Assembly: GCA_028285485.1 (NCBI GenBank)
Contig: JANQPC010000026.1
Location: forward strand, 1-52,554
Length of the DNA stretch: 52,554 nucleotides
Source: Paracoccaceae bacterium
Lineage (GTDB): Bacteria > Pseudomonadota > Alphaproteobacteria > Rhodobacterales > Rhodobacteraceae
Direction: 5' to 3'
Below are positions 1-8,001 of the stretch, one piece after another. How positions within the stretch are numbered: position 1 is the stretch's first letter; each line of letters starts with the position of its first letter. The translations under genes were made by a program, and so were the position numbers. The notes beneath the pieces were generated by a model. The model had not been told where the DNA came from. It saw only the letters and a list, made by a program, of their open reading frames with translations, and did not search any database.

Positions 1-1
1 G

Positions 2-451
2 ACGGCAGAGCTTGCGGCGCGAGGCGCGGAGGTCACCGCCGTTGATATCTCGCCTGCGCTGATCGAGATCGCGCGCGAACGGCTTGCGCCGGAGCTGCGT
101 GGCCAGGTGCGGTTCGAGGCGGGCGATATGCTCGACCCGCGCCTTGGCCGCTTCGATTACGTGCTGGCGATGGACAGCCTGATCTACTACGGCCCCGAGG
201 ATATCGGCGATGCCGTGGACGGGCTGGCCGGGCGCAGCAATGGCGCGGTTGTCTTCACCGTTGCGCCCCGCACGCCGTTTCTGATGGCGTTCTGGCTGGC
301 CGGAAAGGCTTTCCCGCGCTCCGACAGATCGCCGGTGATGATCCCCCACGCGCCCGCAGCCCTTGCGCGCCGCGTCTCGGGCAAGCTCGCGCCGATTGAG
401 CGGGTGCAATCGGGCTTCTACATCTCCGAATGCCTGGAGGTGCGCCCATGA
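2..451 (+). CDS. bchM: Mg-protoporphyrin IX O-methyltransferase, C-terminal part
   Basis: Partial gene entering from the left edge; 149 codons are visible (reading frame from base 2). BchM transfers a methyl group from SAM to the C13 propionate of Mg-protoporphyrin IX, the step before the AcsF cyclase. The visible part begins in the SAM-binding Rossmann core: the stretch ending VTAVDISPALIEIAR is the acidic ribose-binding strand and helix, and FDYVLAMDSLIYY is the later core strand. Context decides the name: it overlaps lhaA by ATGA and heads the lhaA-puh-acsF-hemA block, where bchM sits in Rhodobacter and roseobacters. The family is about 230 residues, so roughly a third is missing to the left. 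Confidence 0.88.
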   Translation, partial: TAELAARGAEVTAVDISPALIEIARERLAPELRGQVRFEAGDMLDPRLGRFDYVLAMDSLIYYGPEDIGDAVDGLAGRSNGAVVFTVAPRTPFLMAFWLAGKAFPRSDRSPVMIPHAPAALARRVSGKLAPIERVQSGFYISECLEVRP

Positions 452-1890
452 TCGTGACCCGGTGCATGGTGAAGAAGCTCTCCACCACCTTCCTGCCTTT
501 TGCCGACGCGGCCTCGGAGACCCTGCCTTTGCCGCAGCTTCTGCGCCTGGCGCTGTTCCAGGTTTCCGTCGGTATGGCCACCGTGATGCTCTTGGGCACG
601 CTGAACCGCGTGATGATCGTGGAACTATCGGTGCCGGCGGTGATCGTGGCGGTGATGATCGCGCTGCCGGTGCTGATCGCGCCGTTCCGCGCGCTTCTGG
701 GCTTCCGGTCCGATACCCATCGCTCGGCCATCGGGTGGAAGCGGATCCCTTTCCTCTGGTTCGGCTCGCTCTGGCAGATGGGCGGCCTTGCGGTGATGCC
801 CTTCGCGCTGATCGTGCTCTCGGGCGACCAGACGATGGGGCCCGCCTGGGCGGGCGAAGTGCTGGCCGCGCTCGCCTTCCTGATGACGGGCCTCGGCATG
901 CATATGACGCAGACCGCGGGCCTTGCCCTCGCCGCCGACCGCGCGACGGATGAAACCCGCCCGCGCGTGGTGGCCCTTCTCTACGTGATGTTCCTCATCG
1001 GCATGGGGATCTCGGCCCTCATCGTGGGCTGGCTTCTGCGCGATTTTTCGGCGCTGCGGCTGGTGCAGGTGGTGCAGGGGGCCGCGCTTCTGACCTTGCT
1101 GATCAATCTCGTCGCGCTTTGGAAACAGGAACATGTGCGGCCCATGAGCGCCGAAGAGCGCGCTGCCCCGCGCCCGCGCTTTGCCGAGGCTTGGGCGGAT
1201 TTTGCGCAAGGTGGCGATGCCGGGCGGCTTCTGGCCGTGGTCTTCCTCGGCACGATGGCCTTCAACATGCAGGATGTGCTGCTGGAGCCCTATGGCGGCG
1301 AGATCCTCGGCCTTTCGGTTTCGGCAACAACGCTGCTGACGGCACTTTGGGCGGCGGGCGCGCTGGCGGGCTTTGCGCTGGCGGCGCGATGGCTTGCGGG
1401 CGGGCTCAACCCCCATCGCATGGCCTCGCGCGGAATCCTTGTTGGGATCGCGGCGTTTTCCTTCGTGATCTTTGCCGCGCCGATGCATTCGCCGCCGCTC
1501 TTCTACCTCGGCGCGGGCGGGATCGGCATGGGCGGCGGCCTGTTTGCCGTGGCCACGCTGACCGCGGCGATGACGATGCCGGCAGGCGGGCTGGCGGGTC
1601 GGGGCCTGGCGCTTGGCGCTTGGGGCGCGGCGCAGGCCACCGCCGCCGGGCTCTCCATCGCCATCGGCGGCGCCCTGCGTGATGGCGTGAACGCGCTGGC
1701 CCAAAGCGGTGCTCTCGGCGCGGCGCTCGACGATCCGGCAACGGGGTATTCCGTTGTCTACCACCTCGAAATCGGGCTGCTCTTCGCCACGCTCATCGTG
1801 CTGGGCCCGCTGGTGCGGCTTTCTTTTCTTCATCCCCAAACCAACACCTTGGAAGACGGCAAGATCGGCCTTGCCGACTTCCCAACTTAA
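448..1890 (+). CDS. lhaA: Light-harvesting complex assembly protein LhaA (PucC-like BCD/MFS family)
   Basis: A polytopic membrane protein of 480 residues, in the family of PucC/LhaA (bacteriochlorophyll delivery, MFS superfamily), needed for assembly of the LH1 antenna. The N-terminal pattern LPQLLRLALFQVSVGM followed by GTLNRVMIVEL is characteristic, and about 12 hydrophobic segments follow. I chose ATG 448: it overlaps the bchM stop (ATGA) and has GGAGG at 436-440, 7 bases upstream. An in-frame ATG at 430 lies before that ribosome site. It is translationally coupled to bchM and followed 18 bases later by puhA, whose own promoter often lies within lhaA in relatives; none could be proven here. 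Confidence 0.93.
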   Translation: MIVTRCMVKKLSTTFLPFADAASETLPLPQLLRLALFQVSVGMATVMLLGTLNRVMIVELSVPAVIVAVMIALPVLIAPFRALLGFRSDTHRSAIGWKRIPFLWFGSLWQMGGLAVMPFALIVLSGDQTMGPAWAGEVLAALAFLMTGLGMHMTQTAGLALAADRATDETRPRVVALLYVMFLIGMGISALIVGWLLRDFSALRLVQVVQGAALLTLLINLVALWKQEHVRPMSAEERAAPRPRFAEAWADFAQGGDAGRLLAVVFLGTMAFNMQDVLLEPYGGEILGLSVSATTLLTALWAAGALAGFALAARWLAGGLNPHRMASRGILVGIAAFSFVIFAAPMHSPPLFYLGAGGIGMGGGLFAVATLTAAMTMPAGGLAGRGLALGAWGAAQATAAGLSIAIGGALRDGVNALAQSGALGAALDDPATGYSVVYHLEIGLLFATLIVLGPLVRLSFLHPQTNTLEDGKIGLADFPT

Positions 1891-1908
1891 CCCCCGGAGG
1901 TATCGCTC

Positions 1909-2664
1909 ATGGTTGGTGTGAACTTTTTCGGAAATGTCGATCTGGCAAGTGTCAGTATCTGGCTTTTCTGGCTCTTCTTCGCAGGGCTGATCTACTACCT
2001 GCAGACCGAGAACATGCGCGAGGGCTATCCGCTGGAAGATGAGGATGGCAACGCCACCCCCAACCAGGGGCCCTTCCCGGTTCCGAAACCGAAGACCTTC
2101 CAGCTGCGCGACGGCAAGGGCGAGTTGACCGTGCCCTCGCCCGAGAACGAAGAGGCGCACCGGCGAAAGGATCTGGCCCTGGCGCGCACCGCCGAAGTGG
2201 GCGGCTTCCCGCTGGCCCCAACCGGCGATCCGCTGGCCGATGGCGTTGGCCCGGCTTCCTGGGTGCCGCGCCGGGATGAGCCGGAACTTGATGGCCACGG
2301 CCACCCTAAGATCACGCCAATGGCGGGGCACGAGGCCTTCTTCGTTTCAGCCGGGCGCGACCCGCGCGGCCTGCCGGTTCTGAGCCGGGACGATCAGGTG
2401 GTGGGCCATATCACCGAGATGTGGATCGATGCTGCCGAGCACATGGTGCGCTACCTCGAATACGAACTCGTTTCCGAATGGGGATCGGGCAAGCGCCTCG
2501 TGCCGATCACGCTGACCCGCGTGAAGGAGAAATGGGTGATGGTGCGCTCGCTCAACGCCAAGGATTTCGATGGCGTGCCCACGATCTCGCGCGGTGACCA
2601 GATCACCAAGCTCGAGGAAGAAAAGGTGTCGGCCTACTACGCCGGCGGCACGCTTTACTCGTGA
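1909..2664 (+). CDS. puhA: Photosynthetic reaction centre H subunit
   Basis: RC-H caps the cytoplasmic face of the L/M core and helps proton delivery to QB. The 251-residue protein has the expected architecture: a short periplasmic N-terminus, one membrane helix (about residues 12-31, LASVSIWLFWLFFAGLIYYL), the QTENMREGYPLE segment conserved after the helix, and a cytoplasmic PRC-barrel domain from about residue 110 (GLPVLSRDDQVVGHITEMWID). Length matches the family (250-260). The start has GGAGG at 1896-1900. A strong hairpin follows the stop (2672-2699), which may set the level of this structural subunit above that of the downstream assembly factors. Confidence 0.97.
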   Translation: MVGVNFFGNVDLASVSIWLFWLFFAGLIYYLQTENMREGYPLEDEDGNATPNQGPFPVPKPKTFQLRDGKGELTVPSPENEEAHRRKDLALARTAEVGGFPLAPTGDPLADGVGPASWVPRRDEPELDGHGHPKITPMAGHEAFFVSAGRDPRGLPVLSRDDQVVGHITEMWIDAAEHMVRYLEYELVSEWGSGKRLVPITLTRVKEKWVMVRSLNAKDFDGVPTISRGDQITKLEEEKVSAYYAGGTLYS

Positions 2665-2671
2665 TCACTAC

Positions 2672-2699
2672 TGCGGGCGCCGGAACCGCGGCGCCCGCA
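2672..2699 (+). promoter_or_regulatory. Intercistronic hairpin after puhA
   Basis: Perfect 10-bp stem (TGCGGGCGCC pairing with GGCGCCCGCA) and an 8-base loop, starting 8 bases after the puhA stop and 36 bases before puhB. No U-run follows, so it is not a standard intrinsic terminator. By analogy with the pufBA intercistronic hairpins it may protect the puhA 3' end or slow read-through; that role is inference. Confidence 0.6.
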
Positions 2700-2735
2700 C
2701 CAACCGCAACCCGGGAACCGTAAGAGGCACCAGCC

Positions 2736-3371
2736 ATGCCGCATGACGATTTTACAGTGGAGCCGATCGAGGGCCTGCCGGAGCGCCCGCCTGCGGGCGA
2801 GGACATCCTCTGGCAGGGCAAGCCGCGTGTCTATGCGCTGGCGCGCGAGGCGATGAGCCTGCACTGGGTCATCGGCTATTTCCTGTTTCTCGCCTTCTGG
2901 CGCGTGGGCGTGTCCTCCGCCGGAATGCCGTTTTCCGAGGCGTTGGTGCTGGGCCTGCCCTTCCTGATCCTCGGCGCCGTTGCGGCGGCGGTGATCCTGG
3001 GCCTCGCCTGGGTTCTGGCGCGCACGACCGTTTATACGGTGACCTCTGCGCGCGTGGCCCTTCGGGTGGGCGCTGCGCTCACCGTCACGCTGAACCTGCC
3101 CTTCAAGCGGATCGCCTCGGCGGATCTGCAGCTTCGCCGCGACGGCACCGGCACCATCGCCTTTGAGACGCTGGGCGAAACCCGGCTGAGCTACCTGGTG
3201 CTCTGGCCCCATGTGCGGCCCTGGCGGATGAAGAAAACCCAGCCCGCGCTGCGCGCGATCCCCGATGCCGAACGGGTGGCGGGCCTGATCGCGGCCACGG
3301 CGGAAACCCGCGTGAGCCAGCCCGAGATTAGCCTCAAGCCCGGTGCCGCCGCGCCGGTTGCGGCGGAATAG
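2736..3371 (+). CDS. puhB: Photosynthetic complex assembly protein PuhB
   Basis: PuhB is an integral membrane assembly factor for the reaction centre and LH1 in Rhodobacter. The 211-residue protein starts with a soluble segment containing ILWQGKPRVYALAREA, followed by two or three hydrophobic helices (about 45-65 and 70-93), then a PH-like domain (TVYTVTSARVALRVG ... IASADLQLRRDGTG) of the YdbS-like type. ATG 2736 has AAGAGG at 2722-2727. It lies directly between puhA and puhC, the conserved order. The C-terminal Ala/Pro-rich tail is variable in the family. Confidence 0.92.
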   Translation: MPHDDFTVEPIEGLPERPPAGEDILWQGKPRVYALAREAMSLHWVIGYFLFLAFWRVGVSSAGMPFSEALVLGLPFLILGAVAAAVILGLAWVLARTTVYTVTSARVALRVGAALTVTLNLPFKRIASADLQLRRDGTGTIAFETLGETRLSYLVLWPHVRPWRMKKTQPALRAIPDAERVAGLIAATAETRVSQPEISLKPGAAAPVAAE

Positions 3372-3383
3372 GAGGGCCAGCCG

Positions 3384-3869
3384 ATGCCACATGGGCGCAC
3401 CGAAACCGGCCTTTACTTCGATGCAGAACGCCGCGAGATGCAGCGGCGGGACAAGGAGATGATCCCCACGCGGCTGGTCTACGCGATGTTCGGCCTTGCC
3501 GTGGCCGCGCTGGCGATCACCAGCTTCGCTGTTCTGACAGACCGGCCCCATGTGGGCGTGCCGCATGACGCACCTGTCACCGCGACCCACGAGGTAATTC
3601 TCGAAGGCGAGGGCAATGCCGCGAAGGTCACAACTGCGGCGGGCGACGTGCTGCTCGATACCGAGCAGGGCGCCTTCGTCACGGTGATCCGCTCGGGGCT
3701 TGAGCGCGCCCGGCTGGTGCATCGGGTGGAGGGCAACCCCCCGGTCACGATCACCCAATTTGAGAGCGGTCGCATGTCGCTCTTCGATCCCGCAACCGGA
3801 TGGCAGGTGGAGCTGTCGTCATTCGGCCAGGGCAACATGGCGCATTTTGCGCGCCTCTTTCCGCAGTAA
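3384..3869 (+). CDS. puhC: Photosynthetic complex assembly protein PuhC
   Basis: PuhC is needed for full levels of the RC-LH1 core in Rhodobacter. The 161-residue protein has a charged cytoplasmic N-terminus, one membrane helix (about residues 31-52, RLVYAMFGLAVAALAITSFAVL) and a periplasmic domain of about 105 residues rich in beta strands (GDVLLDTEQGAFVTVIRSG). Length matches the Rhodobacter orf162b product. Start ATG 3384 follows GGAGGG at 3371-3376, 12 bases after the puhB stop. No cofactor-binding motif is visible. Confidence 0.9.
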   Translation: MPHGRTETGLYFDAERREMQRRDKEMIPTRLVYAMFGLAVAALAITSFAVLTDRPHVGVPHDAPVTATHEVILEGEGNAAKVTTAAGDVLLDTEQGAFVTVIRSGLERARLVHRVEGNPPVTITQFESGRMSLFDPATGWQVELSSFGQGNMAHFARLFPQ

Positions 3870-3886
3870 TCGAGAGGGAACCGATT

Positions 3887-4183
3887 ATGGGACTATTAAC
3901 AAGAGACTATGAGACGGTGCCCTGCACCGTGGAAGTCAGCCACAAATTTGAAAGCCTCCATGCGCATGTGAAATTCGAAAACGGCGCCGTGGTCTTCCCC
4001 GGCGACGAGGTGCTCGTAAAGGGCCCGCCGGTGATGGCGCCCTATGGCGAAGTGGTCGTGGAAGAACGCGAGGCCCGGATCACCCGCGCCAGCGCGCTGG
4101 AGCGGCTTTGGACCCGGATGACCGGCGATTTCGAATTCATGGAACTCTGCGAATTCTCGTTTTCCGAGGAGGCCACGCTGTGA
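3887..4183 (+). CDS. Conserved photosynthesis-cluster protein of unknown function
   Basis: A 98-residue soluble protein between puhC and acsF. Relatives carry a small ORF in this slot, so position rather than similarity is the basis of the call. Visible features are MGLLTRDYETVPCTVEVSHKF, a short beta-rich stretch (AVVFPGDEVLVKGPPV), a basic/acidic helix (VVVEEREARITRASALERLW) and an acidic tail (EFMELCEFSFSEE). There is no signal peptide, membrane helix or paired cysteine motif. ATG 3887 is chosen because GAGAGGGA lies at 3872-3879; an upstream in-frame extension to 3800 would run into puhC. Its end overlaps acsF by GTGA, so it is translationally coupled to the cyclase and may be a cyclase or assembly helper (inference). 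Confidence 0.8.
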   Translation: MGLLTRDYETVPCTVEVSHKFESLHAHVKFENGAVVFPGDEVLVKGPPVMAPYGEVVVEEREARITRASALERLWTRMTGDFEFMELCEFSFSEEATL

Positions 4184-5307
4184 ACGTTCAGACCCCCACG
4201 CATACCGCCGATGCCACCACCGTTGAGGAGGGCCTCGCGATCCAGGAGGCGCAGGCCGTTATCGATAGCGAAAGCGCAACCGCCGTTGCGATGCAGGACA
4301 CCCTGCTGACCCCCCGCTTCTACACCACCGATTTCGATGAGCTCGATGCCATCGATGTAAGCTCGGTGCGCGAAGATTGGGATCAGCTGATCGCGCAGAT
4401 GGTGAGCGACCCCAACAAGGGCCATTTCCGCAAGAACGAGGATTGGGACCATATCGATTGGGAGGGGATGGACCCCGAACTGAGAAAAGAGTTCATCGAT
4501 TTCCTGATCTCGTCCTGCACCGCCGAGTTTTCCGGCTGCGTGCTTTACAAGGAGATGAAGCGCCGCGGCAACAACGCCGATATCACCCAGCTCTTCCAGC
4601 TGATGGCGCGCGATGAGGCGCGGCATGCGGGCTTCATCAACGATGCGCTGCGCGAAGTGGGCGTGGCGGTCAATCTCGGGTTTCTGACGCAGAAGAAGAA
4701 ATACACCTACTTCCGCCCGAAATTCATCTACTACGCCACGTATCTGAGCGAGAAGATCGGCTACGCACGCTACATCACGATCTTCCGTCATCTCGAGGCA
4801 AACCCCGAGCATCGCTTCCACCCGATTTTCAAGTGGTTCCGCGAATGGTGCAATGATGAGTTCAGCCATGGCGAGGCCTTCGCGCTTCTGATGAAGACCG
4901 ATCCCAAGCTGACGAGCGGGCGCAACGTGCTCTGGATCAAGTTCTTCCTCACGGCCGTCTATTCCACGATGTATGTACGCGATCATCAGCGCCCGGCCTT
5001 CCACGCCGCGCTGGGCGTGGATCCCGATTGGTACGGGCAGGAAGTGTTCCGCAAAACCAGCGAAATCTCGCGCCAGATCTTCCCGATCACGCTTGATATC
5101 GATCACCCGCGCTGGATGCCCGGGCTGAAGCGGCTGCAAAAGGCCTCAACCGATCTCGATGCCGCCAAGAAGCGCGGCGGGGTGATGGGAACTCTTGGCA
5201 AGATCGGCGCCGGAGCGCGCGCGGCGATGGCGTTCGTCTCGCTCTACACGATCCCCGCCAAGCGCCACACCGTGCCCGAAAACACGCGGTTGGAGCCTGC
5301 CTACTGA
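4180..5307 (+). CDS. acsF: Aerobic Mg-protoporphyrin IX monomethyl ester (oxidative) cyclase
   Basis: AcsF uses O2 and a di-iron centre to form the isocyclic E ring of protochlorophyllide, after BchM. The 375-residue protein shows the ferritin-like iron ligands: E116 in TAEFSGC, DEARH at 145-149, and DEFSHGE at 226-232. GTG 4180 is the start: it overlaps the preceding stop (GTGA) and has CGAGGAGG ending at 4172, 7 bases upstream; earlier in-frame codons lie inside the upstream gene. No anaerobic bchE is in the window. An oxygen-dependent cyclase fits an aerobic anoxygenic phototroph. Confidence 0.96.
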   Translation: MNVQTPTHTADATTVEEGLAIQEAQAVIDSESATAVAMQDTLLTPRFYTTDFDELDAIDVSSVREDWDQLIAQMVSDPNKGHFRKNEDWDHIDWEGMDPELRKEFIDFLISSCTAEFSGCVLYKEMKRRGNNADITQLFQLMARDEARHAGFINDALREVGVAVNLGFLTQKKKYTYFRPKFIYYATYLSEKIGYARYITIFRHLEANPEHRFHPIFKWFREWCNDEFSHGEAFALLMKTDPKLTSGRNVLWIKFFLTAVYSTMYVRDHQRPAFHAALGVDPDWYGQEVFRKTSEISRQIFPITLDIDHPRWMPGLKRLQKASTDLDAAKKRGGVMGTLGKIGAGARAAMAFVSLYTIPAKRHTVPENTRLEPAY

Positions 5308-6122
5308 TGTTTGCCAACCCCTGGATCGCCGCGCTGATTGCGCTTTTTATCTGGTGGTTTTCCACCGGGGCGATCCTGTGGGTTGTCAAAGGCGCCGATG
5401 GCCGGGGGCGGGACGGGCATCTCTGGTCCGTTCTGCTGGGCCTGCCGCTGCTTTTGGGCGGCGTATTCGGCATGGCCACCTCTTTCGCCGATGCCAGCGT
5501 GGCGGGGGCCTATCTTGCCTTTTTCTCGGCACTGGCGATCTGGGGCTGGATCGAGATCGCGTTCCTTTCCGGCATCATCACCGGGCCGAACCGCTATGCC
5601 TGCCCGATCGGCACCCCGCCCTGGGAACGGTTCATCCGCGCCTGGGGCACAATCGCCTATCACGAGATCCTTCTCGTGCTGGTGCTGGGCCTGATGCTCT
5701 GGCTCGCTCGCGATGCGGCAAACCCCTTCGCGGCGTGGACTTTCGGGGTGCTCTTCTTCGCCCGGATCTCGGCCAAGCTGAACCTCTTCTTCGGGGTGCC
5801 GCGGATCAATATCGAGTTTTTGCCGGAGCCGCTGGCGCATCTGCCCAGCCACTTCCGCACCGCCAAGATCAATCCGATCTTCCCGGTATCGATCACCGCG
5901 CTTTCCTTCGCCGTAGCCTGCTGGCTCGAACGCCTTTTGGTGGGCGCCGCGCCTGGCGAAATCGTGGGCTTTGCACTGCTCACATCCCTTACCGCACTCG
6001 CGCTTCTGGAACACTGGCTGATGGTGTTGCCGCTGCCGGATGCGAAGCTCTGGCGCTGGATGATCCCGGCGCCCAAAACCACACCTAAACGACTACTCAG
6101 AGAGGACGGCCATGGACTTTGA
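5307..6122 (+). CDS. puhE: Putative photosynthetic complex assembly protein 2, PuhE (DUF3623)
   Basis: A 271-residue polytopic membrane protein with about seven hydrophobic segments, starting [18 protein letters not shown]. PuhE homologues modulate bacteriochlorophyll production and RC-LH1 levels in Rhodobacter; the mechanism is unknown. Conserved-looking stretches include [12 protein letters not shown] and [15 protein letters not shown]. The ATG at 5307 shares one base with the acsF stop (TGATG), so the two are coupled. The 3' end overlaps the start of hemA by 11 bases. Confidence 0.9.
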   Translation: MFANPWIAALIALFIWWFSTGAILWVVKGADGRGRDGHLWSVLLGLPLLLGGVFGMATSFADASVAGAYLAFFSALAIWGWIEIAFLSGIITGPNRYACPIGTPPWERFIRAWGTIAYHEILLVLVLGLMLWLARDAANPFAAWTFGVLFFARISAKLNLFFGVPRINIEFLPEPLAHLPSHFRTAKINPIFPVSITALSFAVACWLERLLVGAAPGEIVGFALLTSLTALALLEHWLMVLPLPDAKLWRWMIPAPKTTPKRLLREDGHGL

Positions 6123-7326
6123 CGCGCTGTTTACCAAGCAGATCGATGCGCTCAAAGAGGAGGGGAACTACCGCATCTTCGCAGAGCTCGAACGCAAATG
6201 CGGGCAGTTCCCGCGCGCCGACAATCACCACGAGGGCCGAAAACGCGAGATCACGGTCTGGTGTTCGAATGATTACCTGGGCATGGGCCAGCACCCCGAC
6301 GTGGTGCGCGCGATGGTGGAAACGGCAGAATCCTGCGGCACCGGCGCGGGCGGCACGCGCAACATCTCCGGCACCAACCACCATCACCTGGTGCTAGAGC
6401 GCGAGCTGGCGGATCTGCACAATAAGGAATCGGCGCTTCTGTTCTCCTCCGGCTACGTGTCGAACTGGGCCGCGCTTTCCACGCTGGGATCGCGCTTACC
6501 CGGGGCCGTGATCCTTTCCGACGCGCTGAACCATGCCAGCATGATCGAAGGCATCCGCCACAGCCGCGCGGAAAAGGTGATCTGGCAGCATAACGATCCC
6601 GAAGACCTTGATCGCAAGCTTGCCGCGATTCCCGCGCACCGGCCCAAGATCGTGGCATTTGAGAGCGTTTATTCGATGGACGGCGATATTGCGCCGATCC
6701 GCGAGATCGTCGAAGTGGCCGAAAAACACGGCGCGATGACCTATATCGACGAGGTGCATGCGGTGGGCATGTACGGGCCCCGCGGCGGCGGCGTGGCCGA
6801 ACGCGAGGGGCTGATGGACAGAATCACCCTGATCGAAGGCACGCTTGGCAAGGCCTTCGGAACGTTCGGGGGCTATATCACCGGCTCTGCGGCGCTGTGC
6901 GATTTCATCCGGTCTTTTGCGAGCGGCTTCATCTTCACCACCGCCCTGCCACCGGCGGTGGCCGCGGCGGCAACGGCCTCGATCCGGCACCTGAAAACAT
7001 CGGAATTCGAACGCCTTAGGCAGCGCCGCCAGGTGGCCAAGCTGCGCGCGCATCTTGAGCGCATCGGCATTCCGCACCTGCCCAACCCCAGCCATATCAT
7101 CCCGGTGATGATCAAGGATCCGGTCAAATGCCGGATGATTTCCGACATGCTGATGGAGGATTGGGGCATCTACGTGCAGCCGATCAACTACCCCACCGTT
7201 CCCAAGGGAACGGAGCGGCTTCGCATCACGCCATCACCGCTGCATACCGACGATGATATCGCATATCTCGTCGAAGCCTTGTCAGAACTCTGGAGCCATT
7301 GCGCCATGGCGCGGCAAGTCGCGTGA
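6112..7326 (+). CDS. hemA: 5-aminolevulinate synthase
   Basis: Condenses glycine and succinyl-CoA to 5-aminolevulinate, the first step of tetrapyrrole synthesis by the C4 (Shemin) route. The 404-residue PLP enzyme has the expected landmarks: CSNDYLGMG (51-59), [17 protein letters not shown] (76-92), [10 protein letters not shown] (213-222) with the cofactor aspartate, and the catalytic lysine in TLGKAFG (K247). The start overlaps puhE by 11 bases and has AGAGGA at 6101-6106. Placement in the photosynthesis operon suggests this is the light- and oxygen-responsive copy; a second ALAS gene (hemT-like) could exist elsewhere. Confidence 0.97.
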   Translation: MDFDALFTKQIDALKEEGNYRIFAELERKCGQFPRADNHHEGRKREITVWCSNDYLGMGQHPDVVRAMVETAESCGTGAGGTRNISGTNHHHLVLERELADLHNKESALLFSSGYVSNWAALSTLGSRLPGAVILSDALNHASMIEGIRHSRAEKVIWQHNDPEDLDRKLAAIPAHRPKIVAFESVYSMDGDIAPIREIVEVAEKHGAMTYIDEVHAVGMYGPRGGGVAEREGLMDRITLIEGTLGKAFGTFGGYITGSAALCDFIRSFASGFIFTTALPPAVAAAATASIRHLKTSEFERLRQRRQVAKLRAHLERIGIPHLPNPSHIIPVMIKDPVKCRMISDMLMEDWGIYVQPINYPTVPKGTERLRITPSPLHTDDDIAYLVEALSELWSHCAMARQVA

Positions 7327-7400
7327 TTTTAACGCTTTCGGTGCTTTACGCGGCATTTGAGTGCATTAGGTTCCGCTACGAAATGTGAAGGGAGACCACT

Positions 7401-7844
7401 ATGAACAAGTTTTCGATCGCTGCGGCGGCTGCGCTTCTGGGCGCATCGCCCGTGTTTGCCGATGGCCACGCATCAGGCGATGCCGCCGCTGGCGAAGCGG
7501 CGTTCAACCAGTGCCAGACCTGCCACGTGGTGGTGGATGCCGAGGGCAATACGTTGGCGGGCCGCAACGCCCGCACTGGCCCCAACCTTTTCGCGATCTC
7601 CGGCGCGCAGGCTGGCATCGTTGAGGGCTTCCGCTACTCCGATTCCATCGTGGAAGCCGGTGAGGCAGGGCTTGTCTGGGATGAGGCGAATTTCGTGGCC
7701 TATGTTCAGGATCCCACCGCGTTCCTGCGCGAGTATCTCGATGACAACCGCGCCCGCGGCAAGATGGCCTACAAGGTGCGCGATGAGGCGGATGCCGTGA
7801 ACCTTTACGCCTACCTCGCCTCGCTGGCGCCGGCGACCAACTAG
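7401..7844 (+). CDS. cycA: Cytochrome c2, periplasmic
   Basis: A soluble c-type cytochrome that shuttles electrons from cytochrome bc1 to the photo-oxidised reaction centre and to oxidases. The 147-residue precursor has a Sec signal peptide (about residues 1-20, ending SPVFA), the heme motif CQTCH (C38, C41, H42), and a likely axial methionine M122 in GKMAYK. Length and the large loop between heme and methionine fit the cytochrome c2 class. AAGGGAG lies upstream of ATG 7401. Only 74 bases separate it from hemA and no terminator is visible there, so co-transcription is plausible. An intrinsic terminator follows at 7868. Confidence 0.94.
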   Translation: MNKFSIAAAAALLGASPVFADGHASGDAAAGEAAFNQCQTCHVVVDAEGNTLAGRNARTGPNLFAISGAQAGIVEGFRYSDSIVEAGEAGLVWDEANFVAYVQDPTAFLREYLDDNRARGKMAYKVRDEADAVNLYAYLASLAPATN

Positions 7845-7867
7845 TCAGCACCATTCACGCATTTTCG

Positions 7868-7902
7868 CGGGCCGTCCCATCCGGGGCGGCCCGTTGCGTT
7901 TG
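7868..7902 (+). terminator. Intrinsic terminator after cycA
   Basis: 11-bp stem with one G-U pair (CGGGCCGTCCC against GGGGCGGCCCG), loop ATCC, followed by TTGCGTTTG. It lies 24 bases after the cycA stop and closes the photosynthesis transcript before asd. Confidence 0.8.
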
Positions 7903-8001
7903 CCGCCCCGCCGAAGCCACCCGGCCCGGCGCGCGCATCTGCCCCTTCCCGCGCCCGAAGCGATCCGCTATCAGGCGCCGGTATTCGAAGAGGAGAGCCG
8001 C

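Noticed and set aside
625-2331. Long minus-strand open frame of 568 codons opposite lhaA and puhA
   Set aside because: Low-complexity His/Arg/Gly-rich translation without ribosome site; a shadow of the high-GC coding strand.
1-7400. PpsR/CrtJ sites (TGT-N12-ACA) in the photosynthesis block
   Set aside because: None found in the short gaps I examined; promoters are probably upstream of the window or inside genes.
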